Positions 23,549 through 36,251 are shown, counted from the first letter of the stretch. The stretch: 64,000 nt of DNA from Strobilurus pachycystidiatus (GCA_019915135.1 JAHLMK010000003.1:62001-126000); one strand, 5' to 3'. Translations and numbers: made by a program. Notes: a model not told the origin generated them from the sequence alone.

Positions 23549-23566
23549 CCCTCGCGGTGGGCTCCA
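23549..23566 (-). other. Gypsy primer binding site
   Basis: On the coding strand, one base after the 5' LTR, is TGGAGCCCACCGCGAGGG. TGG is complementary to the CCA end of a tRNA, and the next bases would pair with an acceptor strand whose discriminator is U. The tRNA was not identified. Confidence 0.7.
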
Positions 23567-23567
23567 C

Positions 23568-24060
23568 TGTCGAAGCGGACGTTAATCCGTATGTCGACGA
23601 TTAATTTGCGAGGGTAGTCGTGAGCGCGGAGGCCAGCGCAGAAACCGGATGTCGAGTGTGATGGTGGTGTGAAGGAGAGTACGCGTGTCGCGTGCACGGG
23701 ACGGTTGACTCGTTAGATTCAGTGTAGACTTAGAATTTGATTTGATGCTCTCGAGATGGTGATATGAGGGTAAGATTGTGGGAGGTAAGAATAGGTGATA
23801 GTACAAGTTGACTACCTATATGTCAAGTGCTGTAGAATCGAAACGGGGTAGTAGTACAAAGATCAAATCCAAAAATAAGTAGCTGTGAACTGAATTAGAG
23901 ACGCATGGATGGTGGTACAAGCTGTAGAAGAGGAATGAGTCATTTGAATAGATGAATTGAGTAGAACATGAAACGGTTGCGGGCGCGTGAGCGAGACTGA
24001 TTAGCTGTGAACGGATCGCGTGAATGTGCGGCGACGAGCGGTCCGCGCTGCACTTCCACA
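23568..24060 (-). repeat. 5' LTR of the Gypsy element
   Basis: 493 bp, identical by eye to the other LTR. The adjoining primer binding site on the internal side fixes this one as the 5' LTR, in agreement with the ORF direction. Confidence 0.97.
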
Positions 24061-24660
24061 GCGACTACCGAGGGAGCCCCGGGATGGCCCAACGCTTCGG
24101 CGCCTGCTTCAAGGAAGAGGACGGCGATCTTGAACAAGTTGGCGAAACGGGGCGGTGGGTACTTGCTCGTTTACGTCTCTCCCAGTCGAACACGAAGTCG
24201 AATGTAGCCAACAGTTACAAGTAGAGTGTAAGCGTGCCAGAAGGTACAGAACGCTTTATATGCTTTCACACAGCCTGAGTATGAGCGCGTATGCGTGATC
24301 GCTGCGTTCGATCTGCTCAAGGACGTACTCGCCGTGGATGTCTACATCTTCGTCCCGGCCAAACGTCTGGATACAATCAGTAGCTGGCATTTAACCCAAG
24401 AATTGCACTCACATAAAGCTGAGAGATCGTTTCGAAGAGAATACAACCGTGGTTTCCTACGGCAACATGGTTGTTCTGGCGAAGCGTAGGGTGGACCATC
24501 CGGCGTATCGCCGCGCTGAATTCAGTGTCGACTTTGACCGAATCGCCGTTCGCGCCGACCAGAATGTCATCGGCTTTGATGCCACCTGTGAGAGCGTTCG
24601 TGAGTGAGCGATACGGGGAAGAATGAAGTGACGAACATATGTGATATCGCATAATGGTGC
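24061..24660 (-). pseudogene. Gene fragment, copy 1 of a tandem duplication
   Basis: One exon (about 24415-24590) reads GGIKADDILVGANGDSVKVD and ends FETISQLY at a GTGAGT donor. After an AG acceptor the next exon reads FGRDEDVDIHGEYV and ends LCESI at a stop near 24272. The same order recurs, more worn, at 24.7-25.13 kb. No family was recognised and no start could be found upstream. The 24061-24137 stretch is the other side of the ORF split by the Gypsy element. Confidence 0.4.
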
Positions 24661-25200
24661 AGGAAGGCTACCCCGACCAATAATCAGGCTATCCCGACCG
24701 ATATAAAAGCAAACCAGCGCCAGGGGATCTCGAGGTACGGCGGTATCGCCTGGTATTGCATACTTCACCGAGGGACACAGCGGTGAAAAGAATTTGGCGT
24801 TCGCTTTGGCCATGGACGTCCTGGCCGTGGACGTCCTCGTCCCAGTCAAGCGCCTAGGTACAGTCAGTGACGGGCGTGTACACGGAGGTAGTGCAGTTAC
24901 AAAGGAGTGGGGGTTCATCTCGAAGAGGAGACAAACATGGTTTCCTGCGGCGGCGTTGGGCTCGTTGGTGAGTGATTCTAGCTGGGCGTATGGACCTGCG
25001 CCTATCAAATGAATATTCCCTAGGTCGACTCTAGTAGAGTACCCGTTTGCCCTCACTGATATGATATTGGGTGTGATGTCACCTATAAGAGCACTCGTGA
25101 CTGGAGGATACGGAGGAGGATGCAAAGACGAACAAGTGAGCTATCGCGTAAGATGCAGAAAAGTTGCCGCGACCAAAATTCGAGCTACGACAACCGATCA
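24661..25200 (-). pseudogene. Gene fragment, copy 2 of the tandem duplication
   Basis: It parallels copy 1: an exon DITPNIISVRANGYSTRVD running to GNHVCLLFEMNPHSF, a GTAACT donor, then LDWDEDVHGQDV. The preceding intron also aligns with that of copy 1. Substitutions and different C-termini suggest that at least one copy is non-functional. Function unknown. Confidence 0.4.
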
Positions 25201-25560
25201 GGAAAAGGGGAGCCAGGGAATGTTGGAATTGGCAGCCAGGAATCAGAAGGATCGCCGGATATCAAGCAAGCACTTCGCGGGACATAGCGGGTAGACAGAA
25301 GCTGCAGGCGGCAACCAGGCGGGGGAAGATAGATATGCCAATAAAGTGTACCAGGAGTCCCTTTTTCGTCTGCCGCATGGATTGGCAGAAGGCCGAATAA
25401 TTGGCGGGCGCCGGAATCGAAGTCGTAAGAAAAAGAGCTTTCGGACTCCGATCGGCTCCGGCCGTCTGGACGATGACGTCGATCGCGATTTGATTTTCAG
25501 CGTTCGCCGAGCAACTGCTGCCATTCTTCCGCATCCCTCTTTGAGCTAGAATCACTCACC

Positions 25561-26018
25561 ATGCTCGAGGATCATGACATGGAGCCCTTGCCCGACTTTC
25601 CGCTGGACATCGCGCGTCGCATCCTAGACGAAGCGACCGACGACGAGAGACCCCTGCAGGCTGTTTGCGAATGGTACGTGCATTTCATTATTCTTTGCCA
25701 CTTGTACGTCGGAAAGACCCCTGCACGCTGTTTGCGCCACTTGTACGTCGGAAAACACGCCATGTTCATGCTATTTCGAGGATGGACCCAATAGTATATC
25801 AATCACACCGTCACCGTCTTCTCGTTCCGAAAAAAGTGGACAAACTCGCATACACCGCCAATCGTAGGAAATTTCCCTCGCTTGTCCGAGTTCAGTTGCC
25901 AAGGATACTAGTCATAAGATTGCGCATCCGGCATTTGCTGAAGAGAGGTTCGTGGTGTAGCCCTTACCGCAACCGGAAGGCAGCTTTTACACCGCCATTT
26001 ACGTTGGAGGCAGTATGA
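25561..26018 (+). pseudogene. Broken paralogue of the F-box-like gene at 2.8 kb
   Basis: MLEDHDMEPLPDFPLDIARRILDEA repeats the N-terminus of the 2782 gene (given here as positions 25561-25635). After an intron at the same place (GTACGT from about 25675 to TTCGAG near 25780) it resumes with MDPIVYQS and KLAYTANRRKF, matching MAPIVYHT and KFAYTAKRRES. It then loses the frame and the remaining two thirds. The intron contains a local duplication of CACTTGTACGTCGGAAA. Confidence 0.7.
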
Positions 26019-26997
26019 AACTAACTCCATACGCACTGTAATAATATTGACATATAGTATCTTCTACTCGTATCGTTTGTCCAAATAGCAGCGCGTACGG
26101 CGGGATGAGGTACAGCAGCGCTGGAATCGATGACTGAACCCAAAGACAATTCTATTTGGGTACACGTCGGCGCCTGTCCACGATCACGAGGGAGAAAAAC
26201 GAAGGTGGAAGAGGATGTGACAGGGGTGGAGGCGCTAACCTAACGTCTCAACGATGTCCAGGACCAGCAGGCTTGGCTGGTATGGATTGATCCTGCGGAC
26301 TTGACAAGCCAGCGGTCCTGAGTAGAGACGTATCATGAAAATGGAGGTGTGTCATCTCAGTGCAACATGCGAGTTCGTTTCTTTGCAGCTGATCAGACGG
26401 GGCAGATTCACGCGAGTAGGGTGACGATCGTTGGCGATATTTCGGGGACGCGTCACAATCACAGTCAGAGGGTACCATGCTGGTGAGAAGAAAGCGCGTT
26501 GTGTTTGACGGTGCGGACTGCTGCATTTGATGTGGTCATTTCGTTGTCTCCCTTTTGGGCGGACGATAAGCAAGCAGGGAACATCGTGACTCCAAGACGG
26601 GAATAAACATACCATTTCAAAATATACTGTTGCTACCTTCGTTATCCGTCTGCGTGGAGCTATGTGGGTCCGCGTATACCGTTCGTGTTGGAAGTTGTTG
26701 GAAAAGAAGATTTCAGGCTCCGATCGGATTCCGGCCCGGCTCGAACCACGTTTGAGCGACGGCGAATCCACGTCCTTCGACCCAGTGGAAATCAGCTCCA
26801 AGACTAGCACAGACAGATGCCACCAATGGGACGAGTGCAGCTATCGCGTAGACGGAGGAAGAAGATTTCGACGAACAAGCCACTATTTGAATACTATTGG
26901 CAAGCAAGTGCAAGCAGCACGTGATCGCGCCGTCACTGTCCAGGGATACGGCTCTCATCACTTTACCCCCATCATCTTCGACCGTCTCCCGCCACGA
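26019..26997. other. Intergenic; 5' flank of F1
   Basis: No gene supported. Near 26720 a short stretch (CTCCGATCGG..TCCGGCC) resembles one at 25445, hinting at a small dispersed duplication. The last 100 bp hold the F-family promoter box (26918-26930). Confidence 0.45.
26918..26930 (+). promoter_or_regulatory. Conserved F-family promoter box (F1)
   Basis: CACGTGATCGCGC, 68-80 bp before the F1 ATG. The same string, with at most a T/C change, precedes F2 and F3 at a similar distance. It is an E-box-type core (CACGTG). Confidence 0.55.
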
Positions 26998-28128
26998 TGT
27001 TGCCGAGGATCGAAGATATCAGTGTCAGCAAATCTTTCAAGGACACTGAAAATCTCACACTGTTGTCATTCGACGATATACAAGTTCGTTTGACTTGCTC
27101 TAATATTTTATGCCTTCGCGCTGATGTTTTGGCTAGCTCGATGGCTTCGAGCTCTGTTGGGGTCTTCATCGTGGCGACATTGACTCATACTTCACCCATC
27201 ACGCCAATCACTTTTACAGTATGTGTCATATCTCGCATCTCGGGTCGTCGAGACGTCTCACCCTCGCAGTCCAAAGATCGCTGAGCAAGGCTCTTGGGGA
27301 GGGCAAGCTCGTCCTCATCCCTGATGACGATGTACTGTCAGCTGTGCGCTCCCTCCAGCAATTCAACCGGAATGCACCCCTCCACGGCAGACAGAGCTTC
27401 CTCGAGGTTCGTGTTCAAGTCGTTCCTTCATGTAGAGCGCTGACGTATCGTTTCCGCAGAAACTGCCCTTCGGAACGTACCAGTATCGAGTTCTACCTAT
27501 GAAGCGAAACGTGTCCATTATTTCTAGACATCCGTCGACCGGTCGTATCACCACTACCAAACTCAAGGTCAAATCGAGTGGATTGTTGATATCGGCCGTC
27601 ATACATCCCCTGTTTGTTCTCGCGCATGGATCCCCCCACGTGTGCAAACACAGAGAGATTTTTGAACCCTCCCTCTACGAAACCCTCATCCGAATCTACG
27701 TCCCCTGGCCTTTCTCGCCTTGCCGGGAATTCTATCGCGACGCTGGCGCCTTCAGAGGCCAATTTGGACGGTCTATCCCCATTAACTACCGGGAAGAGTT
27801 CTCCAGGCCTGATCTGTCAGCGATCTCGGAACTCACACACTCTCTGTCGACGTATTCGTTCAGCGATTCGGACTCGGATATGTCGTCGAAACGCTCGCGC
27901 CTGTCCTCTGACACTGAAGAAGGGGAGGTTCCTGACGTTGGGAAGTCGCTATCAGAGTGTAAACCTACTGAGTTTCAGTCGTGTATCGCAGACGAGAAAG
28001 ATATCGGCTCGTACTCATTGGAGGTTTCGAGGTCTTTGGAGGATGCGATGAAGGCAACGCAGAGGTTCTCTGTTGGTGCAGTCACTATTCCATCCAAGTT
28101 TAGTCGCAAACGAAAGAGAGCGGCATAG
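26998..28128 (+). CDS. F-family member F1 (HNH-like fold relative, unknown function)
   Basis: Exons joined by short introns give MLPRIEDISVSKSFKD, then FELCWGLHRGDIDSYFTH, then ALGEGKLVLIPDDDVL, then LPFGTYQYRVLPMKRNVSI with IHPLFVLAH and FRGQFGRSIP, then a Ser/Asp-rich segment (SDSDSDMSSKRSR), DVGK, EVSRSLEDAM and a basic tail KRKRAA. The layout WGL....LIP..xVL resembles the region around the HNH motif in the protein at 39.3 kb, but the H-N-H residues themselves are not visible. Five paralogues lie in this window. The KRKR tail could be a nuclear localisation signal. F1 appears complete with all frames open. Confidence 0.7.
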
Positions 28129-31100
28129 AACAATGGCCTTTAGACACACGCTTCACTCTCCTCCGCGTCGCGGAACATGTCACAAAACTCTATGAGTATT
28201 GGCGTGAAGCTCCATATGTAAGTGTATCTATAATCTTTTGTCACCAAGATGCTCGGCCATGGCATGACCGCCGATCTTTCCCTCCGCCTCACTGTCGCAC
28301 GGACAGGAGTGTGTTCTCTGCGTATGGCCTCAATGACATCGAGGTGCACAGAACCATGGCGATAGGCCCAATTTCTTTTTCTTGCGAGGCGCGGCATGGT
28401 GACGTGCAGCTACGGCAGTCAATTATTGATTTGATCGCCGCGTTGCCGGCGAGGCATGCCAGATTGATCTTTTGAGATGGCGAGTAGCGGGATGGGCAGT
28501 GCTATAGGCGCTCGACTCGCGCTGGTAGTGGTTTATTTTGCTAGTTGCTTACAAGTAAGGTGGTATTTATTGATTGATCGATTGATTGCAACAATTGCCG
28601 GTTTCATTCATTCATTCATTCATTATTACTCGGCACGGACCATTCCGATCGTCGGTTTGTCACGGCCAAAGCATAGCCGATCTTTTCCTCTCTCCCACTA
28701 TCCCAGGACGACGTGCGCTCCGCATACAGCCTCGTTCACTCTCGGCTCATGCTCACAAAACACCTGTCTTGACATACTGAAATCGCGAGAGCATTCTATC
28801 CACAGACAACCCTGGCGCCAAGCCGACGATCCGTCTCTTTTTCAAGTGCGGAAATCCCAGAAGAAACGGTGCCTTCAAGGCTTGCGGCGTATCCCATGCT
28901 CCTGCACGTCTTTTTCTGAATCTGCACAAACAGGACGTCAGATGGCGCCGCGTGGTGACTCTCAGCTCTGGAAACTACGCACAGGCCCTGGCTCCACGTC
29001 AACATTCTCGCACACATCGTCATGCCCTCCGTATCCACTCCATCGAAGATTGCCGGTACCAAGTCTCATGGCGCCGATTTCGTTTCCCCTGGCTCAAGTA
29101 GCGATGATTAGGCCGCAGTCGTGAAATGATAGCGTTGCGGGCGCAATGCACTGTCGGCCTCGAGTCCGCGCATCTCGGTGCTCAGTTGGTGTATGTGTGA
29201 GTTACTTCCGAAACGTACGCATACTCACCATCTTCGCGGCGATGGACAGCACTATTCTTGGTCTGCTCTTTTTTTCTCATATGACGTTTTCCGGCAATAT
29301 TACTCCCATGGTCATGTTCGATATTTCTGCCCAGGACGAAGACGTCCTTTCTTATCCTGGTTATCCCTGCGCTTGTCTAGAGAAACTACATGCCCCTCGG
29401 TACTGCTGTCGTATCCTCAGGCATCAAGAAACTGATGAACATCACATTCAAATTGTTCTGTGTCCACTTTCACCCTTGTCTGCTCTATCAAGATGGCTGC
29501 ACGTCGGACCGTCCTGGCGTCTCCACGCGTTAACGCTGCATTTCATTGGCACAATATCTGGATGCCGCGCGAGTCCGGTTGAGCCAGATGAATCACGGTC
29601 ATGTCGGTTGGTGTATATGTACGTGCCGGTGCTCACATTCTAGTCACGGAGCAGTAATCAAGCTCTTATTGTCGTCGACAGAAGTTCAACCACTGCGCCG
29701 AGGCACGAGTCCAAACGCCCTGTCGATGCCTCAGGACAAGCAATAAGATCCCCAGGTAGACTTTTCCATTTGCGATGGCGTAAGCCTTTCTGACATAGAA
29801 TTCAGGCATCTGAGCTGCCGACGCCGTAGAATTCTATGGAGGGATAGCGATTCGATACGTCCTACCGCGACTGACGACGCTACCTAAGCGCTCGTGTTTG
29901 TTGCGGCGCTTATCTGTCGTACCCTTTGGCAGGGCGCACCTGGTTCAGTCCATGCTCTCGACTCCGTCGTCGAGCAATCAATCAATCAATACACGGCACG
30001 GACCCAAAGGATCGCCGGACGCAGCGTAGCATACAGAATTCTGTATAAATCCCTAAACCACCTGCTCAACCTCAAACAGATCCGTCACAGGACCGTCCCA
30101 CGCTCGATGCCACCGTCGCGCATAACGTGTACAGCCCCATAACACTGCAAGAAGGCAGAGAACAATAATTAGTACCCCGTCCAACATACCTCTATCCGTC
30201 ACGTTTAGCCGTGCATAGATCCATCATAGTCTAGCTGGCTCCTGATGATCTGACCGGTCTCACGAAAGGTAGTGGTTGTTAAACCAGCAGGTCCCGACTT
30301 CCGACGTAGCTTGCATCCTCTGAATGGCATACGAAGGAGATATCAAAACTGGGAGTATAACTTCGGCTCTGTACGTGATGCACAAATATGTAAGTTAGTC
30401 GGGTGATGTGAGTCTGACACGCCAGAAAGCCTAGCATCAGCGTAAGGCGCAATCCGAGCCTTTGACTTGCAAATAAAATGCTGCAAGACTGTGTTATGAG
30501 AGTGCGAGCGCGATGGCTGGCAAGACACGATGACCGACCCAAATGGGAAGCCGTCGGGCGACGCCGCATCGCCGGCATCGAGCGCCTGTACAGTTACAGC
30601 CCAAACTGGAACAGCCAATGAAAAGACTGGAATTGGCCGCGCGTGTACAGAGATTGCCGACTCTTTCTGTTGGCGTGGAGACCACACCACAATGGGGGGG
30701 GCGCTCGCACAAGCCAGACAAGGTGTGAAAAATCAAGAGTATATTTTACACCCAATGGGTGTCGTATTAGAACCTCGACAGGCTGCGTATTATCGACCTC
30801 GGCAGGCTGGTTTTTTTTTTTTGGCCCGTGTGGGTTGGTTTTGGCCACGAAGGCTGGTGGGTGATGAAACGGAAGCATACCAGCAATATTCCAAAAGAAT
30901 ACCATGCCTCAAGAGTGCGCAAAGTCGTCCAATGCGATTTTAGGATTTTCATGGTCGATTTTGTAATGATTGAAGCATCAAACTCTCACCGTTGTGTGAT
31001 CGCGGCCGGCCAGTTCTGGGCCTCAGAGTGAGTTTCTCTGTCATCTAAGAACGCGTTCAACGCTCAGTGCCCTGCCACTACAATCATGTCATATTTGTCT

Positions 31101-31603
31101 CTCTGCTACAACACAGCAGCGTCGGCCAGTCCGTCGATTGTGCCCAACATCCTCTCATCAGCATCCGGTGTACCTGAAAATCACCCACGGGTAACTTATC
31201 GCTCTGGAAAATATACGTATTGCTGAATTCTCACAACCGGAACTTTCACAAGTAGCCTTTCGGCGAGTAAAACTAGGTCCAATGGAACAGCATAGCTCGG
31301 AGTCGGTGAGGCTTTCTTCAGCGTATCCGACCTACGGTGTGACTGATACTTCTTCACAACCATCTTACAGAAGTTTACTCGGAATATATCCACTACCACG
31401 AAGCGGTTTCTGGGATTCGCCGTGAGTGAATGAAGGCGCCGTAAGGCTCCCTCTATCATTGACAAGCCTAATGCTACACAGGAGGAGAAGTATACTATAA
31501 GCCAACAACACTATGTACAATGGAAGTAAAATGTTCCGCAATCCAGTAGCTATTGTAATAATACAGTCCCTAGACATTGGATCACACAGGGAAGAGTACC
31601 CAT
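28129..31603. other. Gene-poor stretch, 3.5 kb
   Basis: No recognisable gene. Contents: an (ATTC)n microsatellite at about 28605-28625; a (CAAT)n tract at about 29978-29993. Both are followed by CGGCACGGACC, so these two places are related copies. There is a T10 run at about 30811-30820. The ORFs present have no family resemblance and lack a convincing exon layout. Confidence 0.5.
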
Positions 31604-32621
31604 TCAAGGCCCGCGGTTGACATCGTGGCCCTCATTCTGCGCACGCCCGGCCCTTTTCCTGGTGCCGCGTTTATGTTGACCCCTTCTCGACGCCGTCGGG
31701 TACTGGCACCTGTTTCCTCTTCTGGTGCACTGACTAGACGGACATAAGTACACGCTACGCCGAACCGCTGGAGGAAGACTGACTTGCACGTCATATCCGC
31801 GCTACCATCCATCGGACGACCACAAGCAATCTTGCGCTTCCTGCAGAAGTAGCATGCTAGGTAGCTACTCGCCATTCGGCCCACAAAGGGACCACTTGAG
31901 GGAGGTGGAGGTGGAGGTGGAGGTGTAGCGAAAGTGACGGCCTTGCCGGCGATGCTCGCCGGAGATAACGAGTTTGCGGGCGACCAGCCAGTGATATATG
32001 GCGAGTGGGATAAGACGGCGACGGAATTGGGGGGCGACACTATGGAATGATAGGTGCGATTAAGATCAGTGTACCCATAGGCAGGAGAGGAAGAGTTGCT
32101 GATGACCAATGGGGAGCCGCCGTTGGATGAGGGTTGGACACTGCTATGCTTGTAGATCTGGTAGGTAGCCGAGCTGAAGTCGTTCCGATGCTGATTCTAA
32201 GAAGCCAAGATCATTGTGGGTGGAATTTACGTGCAAGATTTCTTACATATGAGTTTGACGGGAGGCCATGCGCGGGAGTGCTGTAGTAGCCTCCGCGGCT
32301 ACAGTAGTCTGGGTAGGGCTGGACACGGTAGACGGGTTGCTGTGCAATCAATCAGGCGAGGGAGTAGAGGCGGGATTTGCGACTTGCCTGGAGAGGGCGA
32401 CGGGAAGGATGTCTAGAGCCGTTGTGTTGACTCGAGGGTGTGTTGGACTTGTCCTGATAGTCGTAGGACGAGTGGCCATTATAGACACGATCATCCAATG
32501 GATAGCCACTCATATCACACTCCGCAGGCGTGTCGTTCCATGACGTCGAGTACGACGAAGCACGCAGTCCTGACGACTGCCCCGATGGGATGGAGGAGGA
32601 AGAGTTTGGAGCGCAAGACAT
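31604..32621 (-). CDS. Zn(II)2Cys6 (GAL4-type) transcription factor
   Basis: Short regulator of about 240 aa. Start MSCAPNSSSS at 32621. A Ser/Pro/Tyr-rich N-terminal half contains an eight-proline run encoded by (GGT/GGA)n at 31901-31925. The zinc cluster is at the C-terminal end: CYFC, RKRKIACG, DMTC, then, after removing intron 31734-31783 (GTCAGT..CTAG), NQC and NRCQYP. The spacing is C-x2-C-x6-C-x11-C-x2-C-x6-C, the canonical binuclear cluster. It ends with a basic SRRGQHKRGTRKR linker. Without that intron the fifth Cys would appear lost. A second intron, 32197-32387, would use a GC donor (CAG|GCAAGT). No middle homology region is present, so it is either a small DNA-binding regulator or one whose 3' part was lost. 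Confidence 0.75.
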
Positions 32622-35600
32622 TGAGTGGCTTCCACTGGCAAAACAGAAGATTTCGGTTGTCTTCGTGAGTTGTACAGAGGGAAGATAGAGAATGATAGTG
32701 GCAATAGGAAAGGAAGGTCAAGTCGCTGCCTTTATACGTGCATGGACACACACGATCGAACGAGGTCGATCTTTGCGTTTCGCACGGTCACTCTAGGTTA
32801 CCGACCAATCCAGTTGCTAGACTGTCGACCAGGGTAAGGCAAATGAGCGAATCACCCAAACCGAACCGCAAACCCATGTTCAATGTATTCGATCGGGTCG
32901 ACGCGAGGTACATCACTATAGCACCATTGCGATAATTCACATTTGAGGTTGCTGTTGATCTAGTGTTATGATCCCGTCAGGCGCTTTTGGTGACAACATG
33001 ATCTGTTCGGGACGACGAAATGTGCGAGTGGCAATTGAACTTTCCGGAATTGGTCATTCCGTGGTGAGAATTTACGTCTGTATAGGACTCACAATCTGTA
33101 CTTTTCTCCATTTTAAAGGACAATAAGAGACTATTAACAGGGTTCACTGTATAGAAGCGAATGCCGGTGTTATCTCACCGTTAGGCACAGTTGTGGGTCC
33201 ACACACCAAACCTGGTCAATCCATCAGGGATATGTAGCTAGCTGCTATGGAACGAAAGCAGTGCTTACCAGAAAATCCCGATCGTGACGGCCGCCGGATC
33301 CACTTTCGGTCAGCTTTGTTTTCCCGGAAGGGCATTCCTCGCCATTCAGCCTCGCATCGCCTGAGTGGCATACTAAGAGATAGTCTTTACTTCTGTTCGA
33401 AAACGTGCAGCACATAGCTAAAATGAGACAGAGAATCACTATCACCTCGAAAGCCTGCCTTGGCGTCAAAATGGCCCGCCGAGTCGAGCTTCGATTGTTG
33501 TGAGTGTGGAACCGGATCTAAGATCTGATTTTCCGATATACGCGTCAGCTGGCGCGTCTCCGTGGGGTACAGTAGCCAGTTGCACAGCATCGGCGATCCT
33601 CAGGCCAGCGTTAGGGCGTAGAATTGCATGGACTCGCCCAGCGAGGCGTGTTGGGCGCTAGTTGTAAGTCGTATCGAAAATCAAATTCTAATTTCTAGGG
33701 CGCGGCATTTCGGACATCGACCGGGACTTGCCGCGCTGCTATTCGATCCTCGGGGGGAACACTTTCTCACTGACGCCTCCCACGGCACTTCACGAAGGTC
33801 CGAACAATAGAATGAGCTCTCTACGTCTGATGCCGTACACCTCTGAATCAATGATTCGCACCAGTTCGCCGCTCTTTGAGCCCTGACTTGCGTTTGGCAG
33901 CTCGTGAGACTCCATGAAACCTGTGACTTCAGCTTCGTCCTTACATTGTATTTGACGGGTACGCAGGATGATAGACTCTAGCATGTATGGGTAAGCTATC
34001 TTTCACCCAAGCATAACAAACAATCATGAATGCATGAGTAGCGTTGCCGAACAAACTTCAAAGGTACGTTCGGTCCTATCCCCATCATATTATTCCCTCA
34101 CAAGCAAGCGTTAACCACCTGTCATCAAATTTCCCCCAAGATGAGCCTCGGTCATTCTCTCTTTGTCTCCTGTGAACAACGGATCATGGTATTGATTCAC
34201 GGGCCGCCATCTCGAATCCCAAGTTTAAGTCTGACGCCAGTACTTATGTGTGCTCCGTCCTACTCAGAAAGTCCATTTCAGCCCGCAAACAAGGAGCGAA
34301 GTAGACTCTCCCGCAATGCCAATTCCGGAAACTCGTCGATGAAGTCGAAGTGCGGTATCAGTGCACCTTCTATGCCACACAAAGGAGATATTCGTTATTG
34401 GCCATCATGTTGCAGCCGCTGCCATGGCTCGCGATCTATTCGTGGTCTAGACATTGTGTGCATACTCAGTACAACGTTTTGCAAATTACGAACCTTGACG
34501 AAATGTGGCCAAGGGCGCCTTCGTAATATGCTTGAAGAGGAAATCTATCGTGAACGTAGTGCGAAAGGACTCAAAGGAGCACATCTGAAAATGAGTACCC
34601 ACCGTCGGACAGCAATGACGAGTAGGATTGCAGATTACCATTGTTCCCAGCCAACCGGGGATCCTGCCGTATGAGGCAAAGTAGAAGCTGCTTCTGCCCG
34701 GTATAGGTGACCCATCCCGCCACACATACCCGTAGCTGCACCCGTTAAATTCTCAGCGTCGGAGGTTTTGCCATTGCGGCCGGTACGTTCTGATGAAATC
34801 GTAGGTCCCGCTCGCTCGGCGGCTGCGATTCGAAAAGGTCTGGTGATGGGTCTATTATCTACGATGGATTATGGGATGCGGCTGAACATGGTAAGAGGCG
34901 GTCCCACGCACCCACGATAATGTTTCATTTCAATCTGAACGTTTGAATTGTCGATGACGGTTAGCTGAGACGAGTTTCCATTCTACGTCTATGGAAAATA
35001 GCGGTGGACTCCTGCGTACCTGAATGTGGGCAATATCCTGCGCCGCACCCACATCGCCCTTGCCAAATACTGCAGACTCGACCAGATAACCCGAGGTGCC
35101 CGATTGCAGCTTCCACCCGCGCAAAGGGTGAACTAGAACAGATCATCAACATGAGAAATTCGAGATCTGAGCACGAATGATCACTTTGAACTATCAACGA
35201 CAGTGAGCAGGTTATCAGTCCCTCAAACATGATCAAAGTCGTTAGTCTGTAGGTGGCAACACGAAATTACATCACCTTGTCGATATCCGAGTGGAGGCTG
35301 GAGCGATGACGAGTGCGGAGGAATGTGGGTCGGCTCGGAGAGGTGGGGATGCATCATTGGATGCCAAATGCAAGCGAAAAGGACGGAAAGTGGGCATCAC
35401 CCGGTCTACCCTGATGGTAGGGTGATTGACGAGGGGAGTAGTCCGAGCGCGGCGGGCAGGTAGGTCGGCCAGACAATGCGAGCGGATTGCTGCGAGTGTT
35501 TCCCAAGGAAAGAATGTTGACGTGATCGTTACCCAGAGGGCTCAGAGGCAAACCAGTTCAGGTTTCGATCTGTTTTCGTGTAGCGAGCAGCAAGGTCAAC

Positions 35601-36251
35601 TAAGACGAGTGGCAGATTGTGAAACATAGAGGCGCGTGAGAGAAAGAAGCTGTAAATGTCGACATAACAGAGGATAAACCCGTTTTCGCCCGTCTCAGCC
35701 TAGGGAAACGAGTACCAAAGTGCGAAGATCGCTGAGTCAAGAAATTGAAAGCTTGTCACTAATGGAATGACTTGTGTAGAGTCACGGCCACAGCAATTGG
35801 GAGGTGCAGAGAGTGTCGGAAGAAAGAGGTGGCCGATGCTTACAGAATACAGAGGGACACACAGCGTGCCAGTGCGGGTGTATAGCCTGTGGAAGCTGTT
35901 TCGATCAAGAAGAGATGAATCGCATGGCGGCGAAGAGCATCTATCACGAAGGGGCGTGCACCATCTTTCGGACGCCATCTCAAATCGACGCTGCAGCAGT
36001 ATAGCACTGGCATAAACGAGTGGTTGCGTGATAGATGATGGGAGAAAAAAAGAAACATGATGCGTGCCACGCGGGATGCCCTATTCGAAATGTTTAACCG
36101 AGATCTATGCACCCTGCCGGCGGTTCGATCCCCATTCCACCCGTACGATAGTGTTTGTGCGCACAGTCAAAAGAGGAAAGCGACGAAAGCAAGCGATGTG
36201 CGTGTATACAGGTATGCGTGAATAATATAGAAAGTCAATCAAGAATCTACG
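32622..36251. other. Gene-poor stretch, 3.6 kb
   Basis: No gene could be supported on either strand; ORFs of 60-180 codons lack known motifs. A stretch near 33355-33395 (GCATC..CTGA.TGGCATAC) resembles 30312-30340, so part of the region may be an old duplication. From about 36050 it matches 37590 onward as the 3' part of the F2/F3 tandem unit. Confidence 0.5.

Larger units (their letters stand above)
14828..24060 (-). mobile_element. Full-length Ty3/Gypsy LTR retrotransposon (9.2 kb)
   Basis: Two direct 493-bp repeats with TGT...ACA ends (14828-15320 and 23568-24060) bracket a gag-protease ORF, a pol ORF (RT, RNase H, integrase) and a third ORF, all on the minus strand. The flanks share GCGA on both sides (14824-14827 and 24061-24064), a 4-bp target duplication. 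Integrase lying after RNase H places it in Ty3/Gypsy. By eye the LTRs are identical and all three ORFs are open, so the copy is young and may be mobile. Confidence 0.97.

Noticed and set aside
28477..29643. Two long plus-strand ORFs (215 and 165 codons)
   Set aside because: Composition is low-complexity or arbitrary, with no motif, no intron support and simple repeats at the start. Probably chance frames.
31736..31800. Zn2Cys6 protein apparently missing its fifth cysteine
   Set aside because: The unspliced frame gives this, but removing a GTCAGT..CTAG intron (31734-31783) restores C-x2-C-x6-C, so the cluster is intact.
34141..34725. Possible membrane protein gene (177-codon plus ORF or minus frame with IPGWLGTMVICNP)
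   Set aside because: Neither strand gives a consistent exon series or a recognisable hydrophobic pattern.
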